Source: Planctomycetota bacterium
Lineage (GTDB): Bacteria; Planctomycetota; UBA8742; UBA2392
Direction: 5' to 3'
NCBI GenBank assembly: GCA_020638675.1
Contig: JACKID010000001.1
Coordinates: 682,001 to 746,000, forward strand
Length of the DNA: 64,000 bases
Shown: one piece after another, positions 41,895 to 49,118 of the stretch
How the letters are laid out: the number at the start of each line of letters is the position of its first letter
Numbering within the stretch: position 1 is the stretch's first letter
Made by a program: the position numbers and the translations under genes
Notes under the pieces: generated by a model
Told to the model about the DNA's origin: nothing
The model's database searches: none
The model's input: the letters and a program-made list of their open reading frames with translations, nothing else

Positions 41895-43082
41895 ATGGAC
41901 GTGGTCTTGCAGAGAGGCCGCGAGGGGTCGCTGCTGCGGCGCCACCCCTGGGTATTCAGCGGATCGATCGCGGTCGTCACCGGCCGCCCCGCCCCGGGTG
42001 AAACCGTTGAGATTCTGTCCCATGACGGCGAGTGGCTGGCGCGCGGCGCCTGGTCACCGGAATCACAGATTCGTGCGCGCGTGTGGACGTTCGATCCTGA
42101 CGAGGCCGTCGACGAAGTCTTGTTCCGGCGCCGCGCAGAGTCTGCGCTGGGTTTGCGCAGGGCGCTCGGGCTGACAGAGCCCTCGGCAGCGTTTCGCCTG
42201 TGCAACGCTGAAAATGACGGTCTTCCGGGTGTCATCGTTGACCACTACGCGGGCTGGAGCGTGGGGCAGTTCCTCAGCGCGGGTGCCGAGCGCTGGAAGA
42301 CTCAGATCGTGGACGCCTGCAATAGTGTCTTGCCGGCGCGAGGCTTCTTCGAACGCAGCGACACGGACGGTCGACGCAAGGAAGGTCTGCCTGCCAAGGC
42401 GGGGTTGCTGGCAGGAGCAGAGCCCCCGCAACTCATTGAGTACCAGCAACTGGGAATAAAGCAGCTGGTAGACGTGCGTAGGGGGCACAAGACCGGAGCC
42501 TACCTCGACCAGGCCGAGAGCCGCGCGTACTTGCGTACCCTGATCAAGCCGGGGGCTAGCGAGGTGCTGAACGCGTTTTGCTACTCCGGCGGCTTCGGGT
42601 TGCACGCAGCGGCGGCGGGCGCGGCGCGTGTTGTCCAATTGGACCAGTCCGCAGACGCACTGGAGGGCGCCAGGAGCGCTGCGGAACTGAACGGACTCGG
42701 TGCGGCATGCGAGTACCTGCACGGCGACGCATTCCGCGAGCTTCGAACCCTGCGCGAGAAGGGACGCGCCTTCGACGTCGTTGTGCTCGACCCGCCCAAG
42801 TTTGCATCCACCGCGGCGCAGGTAGAACGGGCACTCGGTGCGTACCGGGATATCAACAGGCTCGGCATCCAGCTGCTCAGGCCGGGAGGCTGTCTCCTGA
42901 CGTTCTCGTGCAGCGGCAATGTCAGCGCGGAGCTGCTGACGGGCGCTGTGGCCGAGGCAGCGGCCGATGCAGGACGAAGCGCGCGCATTCTGAACCGCCT
43001 TCGGCAGGCACCAGACCACGCAGTGGGGCTCAGCTATCCTGAAGGCGAGTACCTGAAGGGGTTGGTTCTCCTGGTGGACTGA
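41895..43082 (+). CDS. Class I rRNA (cytosine-C5) methyltransferase, RlmI-like
   Basis: The 395-residue protein has an N-terminal PUA-type RNA-binding domain (HPWVFSGSI, with the rest to about residue 75), a linker with GLPGVIVDHY, and a Rossmann methyltransferase domain with VLNAFCYSGGFGLHAA (SAM-binding, residues 216-230), VVLDPPKF (catalytic DPPxF) and a Cys in LLTFSCSGNVS. This layout is that of RlmI (23S rRNA m5C1962). The normal catalytic Cys of the family is preserved, so it is likely active. It is preceded by a terminator and starts a run of plus-strand genes. Confidence 0.85.
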   Translation: MDVVLQRGREGSLLRRHPWVFSGSIAVVTGRPAPGETVEILSHDGEWLARGAWSPESQIRARVWTFDPDEAVDEVLFRRRAESALGLRRALGLTEPSAAFRLCNAENDGLPGVIVDHYAGWSVGQFLSAGAERWKTQIVDACNSVLPARGFFERSDTDGRRKEGLPAKAGLLAGAEPPQLIEYQQLGIKQLVDVRRGHKTGAYLDQAESRAYLRTLIKPGASEVLNAFCYSGGFGLHAAAAGAARVVQLDQSADALEGARSAAELNGLGAACEYLHGDAFRELRTLREKGRAFDVVVLDPPKFASTAAQVERALGAYRDINRLGIQLLRPGGCLLTFSCSGNVSAELLTGAVAEAAADAGRSARILNRLRQAPDHAVGLSYPEGEYLKGLVLLVD

Positions 43083-43186
43083 GACTCCGGCCAGATTGCC
43101 GAGCGGAATCATGGATGTGTCCGAACTTCGCAGGCGACTCTTCGTTTGGGACGGTCGCTGAGTCACCCGTTCTGGGAATTCGAACC

Positions 43187-43666
43187 GTGAAGGACGTCGC
43201 CCGCACAGTTGATCTGCTCGCGCTTGCATTCGCTCTGGGTGCGACGCTGTGGTTCTTCTTCGTGCAGTCGCCGTTGCTGTTCAAGCAAATGGGGCGTGCG
43301 AAATTTGTTCCCTTGCAGATGCGGCTGACGAAGGTGCTGTTTCGCAGCTTGAGCGTGGCGGTGGCGCTTATGTCGGCCGCGACCGTCTTCCATCACGCCG
43401 CTGTTCCGAGCATGCCGGTCTGCTCGGCCGTGGCCGGTCTGGTTGGTGTTCTGGTCAACTCGTTCGTTGTGATTCCGCGTGCGCTGAAGGCAGGTGCGGC
43501 GTCGATGCAGGACGGACACTCCTGCGGCGGCGAGTGCGCGATGACGGCGTTTGCGAGCGAAGGCGGCGGCAACACGACACGTTTCTGGCATCGCATGGTT
43601 GTCGCACTGGTGGTCGTGATGCTTGGCGGCCTACTGCCTCACGCGTATGCGATTGCGTCGGGCTAG
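43187..43666 (+). CDS. Small integral membrane protein (DUF4149-like)
   Basis: The 159-residue protein has about four hydrophobic helices (residues 7-25, 55-70, 85-100 and 140-157) with a Cys/His-rich loop DGHSCGGECAM before the last one. The best start is GTG at 43187, which gives MKDVARTVDLLALAFALG; the frame extends to an ATG at 43115 with 24 unlikely residues. The overall pattern resembles DUF4149 or copper-resistance-type membrane proteins, and the Cys pair might bind metal, but neither is proven. Confidence 0.6.
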   Translation: MKDVARTVDLLALAFALGATLWFFFVQSPLLFKQMGRAKFVPLQMRLTKVLFRSLSVAVALMSAATVFHHAAVPSMPVCSAVAGLVGVLVNSFVVIPRALKAGAASMQDGHSCGGECAMTAFASEGGGNTTRFWHRMVVALVVVMLGGLLPHAYAIASG

Positions 43667-43715
43667 TCTGACGCCTCTACACCGGCGCGGCTGTTGCTGC
43701 TAACGTCTCGCCCTG

Positions 43716-44633
43716 ATGGGCAAACGTTTCTTCTTCGGCTTCTCCATGTTCTTTGCGCTGATCGGGCTGCTTGCGCTCGATCACTATCTCCACGTCACAT
43801 GGGGGTTTTTCGCACTGTGCCTGCTGATGTGCTGGGGCGGCGTCTACGAGATGGGCCGCATGTTCCGCGGGCGCGGGCTGCCGCTCGATACCGGGCTGCT
43901 GTACGTCTCGGTCGCAGTGGTCATGTGCTACGTGCAGCTTGTTGCCGAGCCGCCGCGCATCGGGGCCTTCAAGGCGCTTTGGGGCGAAACAGCGCCGCAC
44001 TACCTGTTCTGGGTGCCGGTCAGCTTTCGACAGTTGACGCTCGTGCTGCCGCTGCTCGCCGCCGTGATCTACTCGCTGGTGGGGCTGGTACGCACGGACG
44101 TGTCGAACCTGAGCCCGCGCATCAACAACAACCTCGGCATGTTCCTCTACCTGATACTGCCGATCGCAGTGATCCTCTGGATTCGGCGGATCCCGACCTC
44201 CGGCGAATGGCTGGTTTACTTCCTGCTCGCTGCCAGCCGCCTCGGCGACGTGGGCGCGTACCTGATGGGCAGCATGCTTGGCCGCCACAAGTTGATCCCG
44301 CACCTGAGCAAGGGCAAGACGGTCGAGGGCGCGATCTTCGGGCTGCTGTTCAGCGCGGGTGGCGGGGCGATTGCCTTCCTGTGGGGGAACTGGGCCACGG
44401 GCGGGGCTTTGAAACCGGTGGTCGTTGAGTGGTGGTATGGCGCGATTCTCGGCGGCTTCGTCGGGATCGCGGCGCAGGCAGGCGACCTGGTGGAGAGTGG
44501 CTTCAAGCGCGCCGCTGGAATCAAAGACAGCGGGCACCTCGTTCCTTCCTTCGGCGGCGTCATGGATATCATGGACAATTTCATGTTAACCGGGCCGTTA
44601 TTGATCGTCGTGCTGGCCCTCTGGCCGGCGTAA
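43716..44633 (+). CDS. cdsA: Phosphatidate cytidylyltransferase CdsA
   Basis: The 305-residue membrane protein has about eight hydrophobic helices and the CdsA signature in the C-terminal third: SRLGDVGAYLMGSMLG, HLSKGKTVEG and GDLVESGFKRAAGIKDSG. GGVMDIMDN, where GGxLDRxDS is usual, ends the motif. It makes CDP-diacylglycerol from phosphatidic acid and CTP in the cytoplasmic membrane. The altered last motif (Ile-Met in place of Arg-Ile, Asn in place of Ser) is a variation to note, but the catalytic Asp residues are preserved. It lies close upstream of phoH. Confidence 0.88.
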   Translation: MGKRFFFGFSMFFALIGLLALDHYLHVTWGFFALCLLMCWGGVYEMGRMFRGRGLPLDTGLLYVSVAVVMCYVQLVAEPPRIGAFKALWGETAPHYLFWVPVSFRQLTLVLPLLAAVIYSLVGLVRTDVSNLSPRINNNLGMFLYLILPIAVILWIRRIPTSGEWLVYFLLAASRLGDVGAYLMGSMLGRHKLIPHLSKGKTVEGAIFGLLFSAGGGAIAFLWGNWATGGALKPVVVEWWYGAILGGFVGIAAQAGDLVESGFKRAAGIKDSGHLVPSFGGVMDIMDNFMLTGPLLIVVLALWPA

Positions 44634-44731
44634 TAGAGGGGGGCGGAAGCGCTACGCACAGCCTGTCCACAGGCGGCTAACAGCCGGAAAGTGGTATGGC
44701 AGAAAGTGGCGTTCGGGAATAGAATAACGGC

Positions 44732-45733
44732 ATGGGAAAAACACTCGAGCGGCACCGCTCCAAACACCCTTCCTCTCACGGTTTCATGGAAAAATCGATC
44801 CGGCTGCGCGACAAAGAAGAGGCCTACGCCCTCTTCGGTGAGCGTGATCGTCACCTCAAGATGATCCGCGGCCACTTCGACGTGAAGGTGTTTGCGCGCG
44901 ACAACAACCTCCGTATCGCAGGCGAAGAACAGGGCGTGCTTGACGCCTATGTCGCGCTGCTGACGCTGATCGAAAAGGTCCGCAAGTACGGCCAGATCCG
45001 TACCCAGGACGTCGAGAGCGCGCTGCTGCGCCTCGACGCGCCGGACGTTTCCAGCGACGGCGAGATCGCGCCGCTAGGGCTCAAGGGTGCTAAACCCATG
45101 ACGCCGGGGCAGGCCGCGTACATTGAGGCGATCCAGACCAGCAACGTCGTGTTCGGAGTCGGCCCGGCCGGCACCGGCAAGACCTTCCTTGCAACCAGCA
45201 TGGCCGTCGCTGCGCTGATCCACGGCAACGTGAGCAAGCTTGTGCTGGTGCGACCGGCCGTTGAAGCGGGCGAGAAGCTCGGCTTTCTGCCCGGTGACTA
45301 CCAGGCGAAAGTGAACCCGTACCTGCGCCCTATCTTCGACGCGCTTGGCGCGATGCTGCCGATGCAGCAGATCCAGCGCTACATCGAGCGCGACGTCATC
45401 GAGGTTGCGCCATTGGCCTACATGCGCGGTCGCACGCTGGACCGCGCGTTCATTCTGCTGGATGAAGCGCAGAACACGACGCCCAAGCAGATGCTGATGT
45501 TCCTGACGCGCCTCGGGCGTCGCAGCAAGGCGGTGGTCACCGGCGACATCAGCCAGACCGATTTGCCGGATGGCCAGCGTTCGGGCCTGGTGGATGTGGT
45601 GGATCGCCTCGACGGCGTGGAAGGTGTCAAGGTCTGCCGCCTCGGCAACAGCGACATCGTCCGCGACGACATGGTGCAGCGCATCATCGACGCCTACGAA
45701 GCCAGCGACGCCAAACGCAACGGCGAGAAGTAG
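44732..45733 (+). CDS. phoH: PhoH family ATPase
   Basis: The 333-residue protein has the typical N-terminal KH-like segment and the Walker A motif GPAGTGKTFLA near residue 145. Walker B FILLDEAQNTTPKQM, a TGDISQTDLP sensor and RLGNSDIVRDDMVQRI follow. The length matches the common PhoH/YbeZ class. Members have RNA-related ATPase roles and often sit with the endoribonuclease YbeY, which is not seen here. It is convergent with the TPR gene downstream (14 bp between the stops). Confidence 0.93.
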   Translation: MGKTLERHRSKHPSSHGFMEKSIRLRDKEEAYALFGERDRHLKMIRGHFDVKVFARDNNLRIAGEEQGVLDAYVALLTLIEKVRKYGQIRTQDVESALLRLDAPDVSSDGEIAPLGLKGAKPMTPGQAAYIEAIQTSNVVFGVGPAGTGKTFLATSMAVAALIHGNVSKLVLVRPAVEAGEKLGFLPGDYQAKVNPYLRPIFDALGAMLPMQQIQRYIERDVIEVAPLAYMRGRTLDRAFILLDEAQNTTPKQMLMFLTRLGRRSKAVVTGDISQTDLPDGQRSGLVDVVDRLDGVEGVKVCRLGNSDIVRDDMVQRIIDAYEASDAKRNGEK

Positions 45734-45747
45734 CGCGGTCTGCAGTT

Positions 45748-47382
45748 TCAGGCATCCGAGTTCAGTGGCGCAACGCGAGCGGTTTCGCAGCTGCGAAGCA
45801 TTTCTTCCGTAACTTCAGTGAGTGCAAGAGTGTCGCCCAGTTCCTTTAGGATCGACTCTCCGCGTTGCCAGTGATCACGGGCTGACTGAACGTCGTCAAG
45901 CGCCAGGTACAACAGGGCGAAGCGGCAGTTGGCCGTGCCTTCGCCCCGCCTGTCCTTTAGTGCGACGGCGACTTCAATCGCCTCAGTGAATGCCTGCAGG
46001 GACTCGTCATGGCGTCCTGATTTGAGATACAGCCAGGCCAGCCCGGTCAGGGTCGAGCCAATCGCCCTGCGATGGTCGGCTTCCCGGTGTGCCGCCATGG
46101 CCAGGTTGTAAAGCTGTTCGGCCTCGCCGTAGTTGTGTTTCTGCGACTGGACCTCCGCGAGTATCTGCAGCACATGGCCTTCTCCGCGCCTGTTCCGAGA
46201 AGCGCGGTAGTGTTCCAGTGCTGAAGTGGCGGCGCGTTCCGCCCCATCGAGATTGTCGGTCTGCGTGTAGAGCACTGCCAGATTGCCGCGAGCGCTGGCC
46301 ACGCCACGCGCGTCGCCCAGCTCCTGGTTCCCGGCGATTGCTTTCAGATAGGTCGGCTCGGCTAACTCGGTTCTGCCCGTGTACTGGTAAAGAATTGCGA
46401 GGTTTCCGAGCACCATGCTTTCGAACCTCCTGTTGCCGACTTCGCGATGAATTTCCAGCGCCTGCCGGTATAGCTGCTCAGCCCTCTCGTACTGCCCGGT
46501 TACCAGAAACGCATTGCCCCAGTTGCCGAGAGTGCAACCTTCCATCTTTCGATTGCCTGCTGCGCGAAGTCGGATGATTGCTTGCTCATAAAGTCCGGCG
46601 GCTTCTTCGTGCTGGCCTGTCTGGTCTTTCAAGAGTGCCAGCCGGCCAAGATCCACGCCTTCCCCATTGGCGTTGCCAAGCTCTCGATGAATCGCCAATG
46701 ACAGCTCAAGTGTTTGAACGGCCAACGTAAGGCGGCCGGTCGCGTGGTAGATGCTGGCGAGATTCCCAAGCATTTCGCCCTGAGTGCGCCGATCCCCCGC
46801 CTCTCCGCAGATGGAGGCGGTTTCGGCCATTGTCTTCTCGGCAAGCTCGTACCGTCCGGTGTCCATGTATAGGACCGCGAGATCTCCCATCGCCCAGCCG
46901 TAGAGTCTTCGATCGCCTGCCTTCTGCTGCTCGGTCATTGCTTCCAGCGCTGCTTCTTCGGCAAGCGCTGTCTGGCCGGATCGGGCGAGTGCTGCGCTCA
47001 TGCGCCTCAGTGCTTCACCGCGCTTTCCGCCGACGGAGATTTCTGCCAGCTCTCGCCATTTCAGATGCTCATCCTTGTGCCAGTTTCGCCTGGCGTGAAG
47101 GGCGGCCCGGTGCAGATACATGCGTCTGGCATCCATCAGATGTTCGCCTGCGGCGTGCGCGTGGCGGCAGAGTTCCATCGCGATGTCATCGGTAGCGTGA
47201 GACGCAAATCGTCCATCCGGCGCCGGCGGGTCCGGTGCGCGGCCGCCGAAAGCCGCTTCGATCAGGTGGAATGCAAGCTCGTGCAGCCTGGAGCGGTCGG
47301 CGGGCAACTGCAAGTCATAGGCCGCGTCGCGCAGCAGTGCGTGGCGGAACAGATAGGCATGTTCGGCTGAGAGTTGGTGCAC
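45748..47382 (-). CDS. TPR-repeat protein, apparently lacking its N-terminal ATPase part
   Basis: The 544-residue frame starts with GTG, three codons after a stop, and opens LSAEHAYLFRHALLRDAAYDL. In AAA-ATPase/TPR signalling proteins and kinase-linked regulators the FRHALLRDAAY segment sits after the ATPase domain. About ten 40-residue TPR units follow, each with GNLAxLYxxTGxxxxAE. The ATPase or kinase that should precede this part is absent from upstream sequence in any frame I can see. The gene therefore looks 5'-truncated, unless it works as a stand-alone TPR scaffold. The upstream interval contains the structured RNA candidate. No ribosome binding site was seen at the GTG. Confidence 0.6.
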   Translation of the reverse strand: MHQLSAEHAYLFRHALLRDAAYDLQLPADRSRLHELAFHLIEAAFGGRAPDPPAPDGRFASHATDDIAMELCRHAHAAGEHLMDARRMYLHRAALHARRNWHKDEHLKWRELAEISVGGKRGEALRRMSAALARSGQTALAEEAALEAMTEQQKAGDRRLYGWAMGDLAVLYMDTGRYELAEKTMAETASICGEAGDRRTQGEMLGNLASIYHATGRLTLAVQTLELSLAIHRELGNANGEGVDLGRLALLKDQTGQHEEAAGLYEQAIIRLRAAGNRKMEGCTLGNWGNAFLVTGQYERAEQLYRQALEIHREVGNRRFESMVLGNLAILYQYTGRTELAEPTYLKAIAGNQELGDARGVASARGNLAVLYTQTDNLDGAERAATSALEHYRASRNRRGEGHVLQILAEVQSQKHNYGEAEQLYNLAMAAHREADHRRAIGSTLTGLAWLYLKSGRHDESLQAFTEAIEVAVALKDRRGEGTANCRFALLYLALDDVQSARDHWQRGESILKELGDTLALTEVTEEMLRSCETARVAPLNSDA

Positions 47383-47449
47383 TTGAGCAGCTTAGCTGGT
47401 ATGTCGGCAACGGCCTAGTTGTCCCCATTTCAACTATCGACCGACACCG

Positions 47450-47478
47450 TTGGACCCGCGCTTTTAGCGGGATATATT
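47450..47478 (+). promoter_or_regulatory. Sigma70-like promoter upstream of the structured RNA candidate
   Basis: TTGGAC (47450-47455) and TATATT (47473-47478) are separated by 17 bp. The -10 matches TATAAT at 5 of 6 positions and the -35 matches TTGACA at only 3 of 6. The spacer holds an inverted repeat, CCCGC...GCGGG, which could be an operator or the end of an upstream hairpin. Transcription is predicted to start near 47485. Confidence 0.6.
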
Positions 47479-47484
47479 TTCTAT

Positions 47485-47787
47485 CGTGCAGCGCGGTGAT
47501 ACAGCACCGGGTTGAGGGTGATGAGCCTGCAAGCTTGTTGCCCGGGTTTGGCCTCGCGCCTCGAGCGCAGGGAAGACAGAAGACGAGAGTCAGCTGTTGA
47601 CCGGTCAAGCCTCATCGGAGTCGACTCCGAGCAACCGCCAGCCGGCCGAAAGGCCGGGACGTGTGAAGGGAATAGCCGCCCCGATCGCGTTTGAGTGGAA
47701 GGCTGTTTCCACGACGCAGGCCACTGGACATCCCTTCGGGCGTCACACCCTGAAGGCACAAAGCCCCCGCTTGCGGGGGCTTTTTGT
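47485..47787 (+). ncRNA. Candidate structured non-coding RNA of about 300 nt
   Basis: No convincing coding frame is present. The interval is rich in short inverted repeats. They include CGGTG/CACCG, CCGGG/CCCGG, GCGC/GCGC around CTCGA, the perfect palindrome CGGAGTCGACTCCG, and CCGGCC-GAAA-GGCCGG with a GNRA loop. There is also a TGGAA/TTCCA hairpin, and GTGTGA/TCACAC arms that could close an outer stem around AGGGAAT/ATCCCTT. A terminator hairpin with a T-run ends it and a promoter starts it. It does not match 6S, tmRNA, RNase P or SRP RNA motifs I know. Expression is not shown, so it remains a candidate. Confidence 0.6.
47760..47786 (+). terminator. Intrinsic terminator of the structured RNA candidate
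   Basis: AAAGCCCCCGC and GCGGGGGCTTT arms with a TT loop are followed by TTTTTG. The hairpin is very stable and symmetric enough to work on both strands, so it could also end transcripts coming from the minus strand. Confidence 0.85.
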
Positions 47788-48231
47788 GTTCCCGGACGGT
47801 CGTGCGGCACAGAGCGATTTGGCCTCGCCCCACGGGTATGCGATCAAAAGTGGACAACTTTTTGAAGCAAGTTTTCAGACGCTGGACGTTTTGTGCGTCT
47901 TGCGAAGATGTAGCAACTGCCGTCATGATCATAGGTTATGGGGTGGCAGCGAACATCGTGAGGCAATTGTCGCGGGAAATGGATGCGATGCTTGTAGGAT
48001 GCAAAGATTGAGATTGAAGATATCGAAGGTGTGAGTAAAACGCGCCACAGAATTATGCGACACAAACTCAAAGCTGCACGCTCAGCAAAAACGCGCGATA
48101 CGGGCATGGCCTTTGCCCGCCAGGAAGGTCCGCGCACCCCGCTCAACGAGTGAAATCAGGCGTGAGAATACCGGGCATCTCGGGACAACTTATGACCCGA
48201 GACACTGTGTGTTGTTACGTCGGAGATCACT
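47788..48231. other. Gene-free interval, AT-richer than its surroundings, upstream of the TrmB-type gene
   Basis: About 440 bp between the RNA terminator and the GTG of the next gene has no frame with good coding signs. One short open frame (47784-48011) has no ribosome binding site. The stretch 47850-48110 is visibly richer in A and T. Control elements for the regulator gene are likely here. A GGAG site lies 6 nt before the GTG at 48232. Confidence 0.5.
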
Positions 48232-49041
48232 GTGAACCGCGACGAGTGGGTTCAGAAGCTCAAGAAGATGGGCCTTAGCGGCTATGAGGCACAAGTCTAT
48301 CTCGCACTGCTGGGCGAGACCCGTGCACCCGCGTCTCGCGTGGTCCGCAAATCGGGCGTTCCTCAGAGCAAAGTTTATGGCGCGCTGAATAGCCTTGTTG
48401 AGCGCGGCTTCGCCGAGCAGGTTCTCGGCGACGTGAAGCTGTATCGAGGCATTCCTCCGCAGCAGGCGTTCGAGAACTATCGCCGCAGCGTTGAGGAATC
48501 GCTGACCGAGTCTCTGGCGGACATGAAGGAACTGGATTCCAAGGCGCCGGACACACCAACCGACGATCCGGGAAGTCTTGGTATCCGCCTGGTGCGGTCC
48601 GGACAGATCGTAGGCGTGGTGGAAGACGCCTTCGACGCAGTAGAGGAAGAGCTGATCATCGCGGTTCGCGCGCCGATGGTCATGGGGCCTGACACACCGA
48701 CCGACAAGCGCATGCTCGAGCGCGGCGTGAAGCTGCGCTACCTCATAGATGAGGAAATCCTTCACGATGCGGTCTACGGCCCGCAAGTCGTGCAGAATGC
48801 GGAAGATTTGGGCGACAGCGTGCGTTTTATCAAACACGTGCCGCTGCGGTTCATGGTGATGGACGGACGTACCGCCATGATTGAACTGGCGGAGGAAGAC
48901 AACTCCACCATGGGCCTCGTGGTCCCGAACAAGGGCCTCGCCGAGAACATGCGCATTCTGTTCGACGGGCTGTGGGAGCAGGCGAAGACCATCAGCCAGC
49001 TTCCGGACGAGCTCCGGCAGCCGGAGGCAGCACAAGGGTAA
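48232..49041 (+). CDS. TrmB-type transcriptional regulator
   Basis: The 269-residue protein has the TrmB winged helix at residues 10-70 (MGLSGYEAQVYLALL, ASRVVRKSGVPQSKVYGALNSLVERGF), a coiled-coil helix and a C-terminal phospholipase-D-like effector domain (ELIIAVRAP, MLERGVKLRYLID, PLRFMVMDGRTAMI). TrmB proteins are common in archaea and scattered in bacteria, and sense sugars or other small molecules. The start is GTG at 48232, preceded by GGAGATCACT. It lies 77 bp upstream of the first surface-protein gene on the same strand and could control it or its own transcript. Confidence 0.85.
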   Translation: MNRDEWVQKLKKMGLSGYEAQVYLALLGETRAPASRVVRKSGVPQSKVYGALNSLVERGFAEQVLGDVKLYRGIPPQQAFENYRRSVEESLTESLADMKELDSKAPDTPTDDPGSLGIRLVRSGQIVGVVEDAFDAVEEELIIAVRAPMVMGPDTPTDKRMLERGVKLRYLIDEEILHDAVYGPQVVQNAEDLGDSVRFIKHVPLRFMVMDGRTAMIELAEEDNSTMGLVVPNKGLAENMRILFDGLWEQAKTISQLPDELRQPEAAQG

Positions 49042-49118
49042 CGTGCTTTGGGGGCCGGTATCCTTGATTCGGGCGCGTGGGGCGACCGAACTGTGTCAAT
49101 GTCAGGTGCGGAGAATAC

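Noticed and set aside
47485..47787. Cobalamin riboswitch (a GCCACTG string is present)
   Set aside because: The string is isolated; the rest of the riboswitch core (the AGCCAGGAGACCTGC-type segments) is absent, and a terminator with no downstream transport or B12 gene follows.
47784..48011. Short plus-strand gene after the RNA terminator
   Set aside because: No ribosome binding site, no recognisable protein, and the start is inside the terminator tail.
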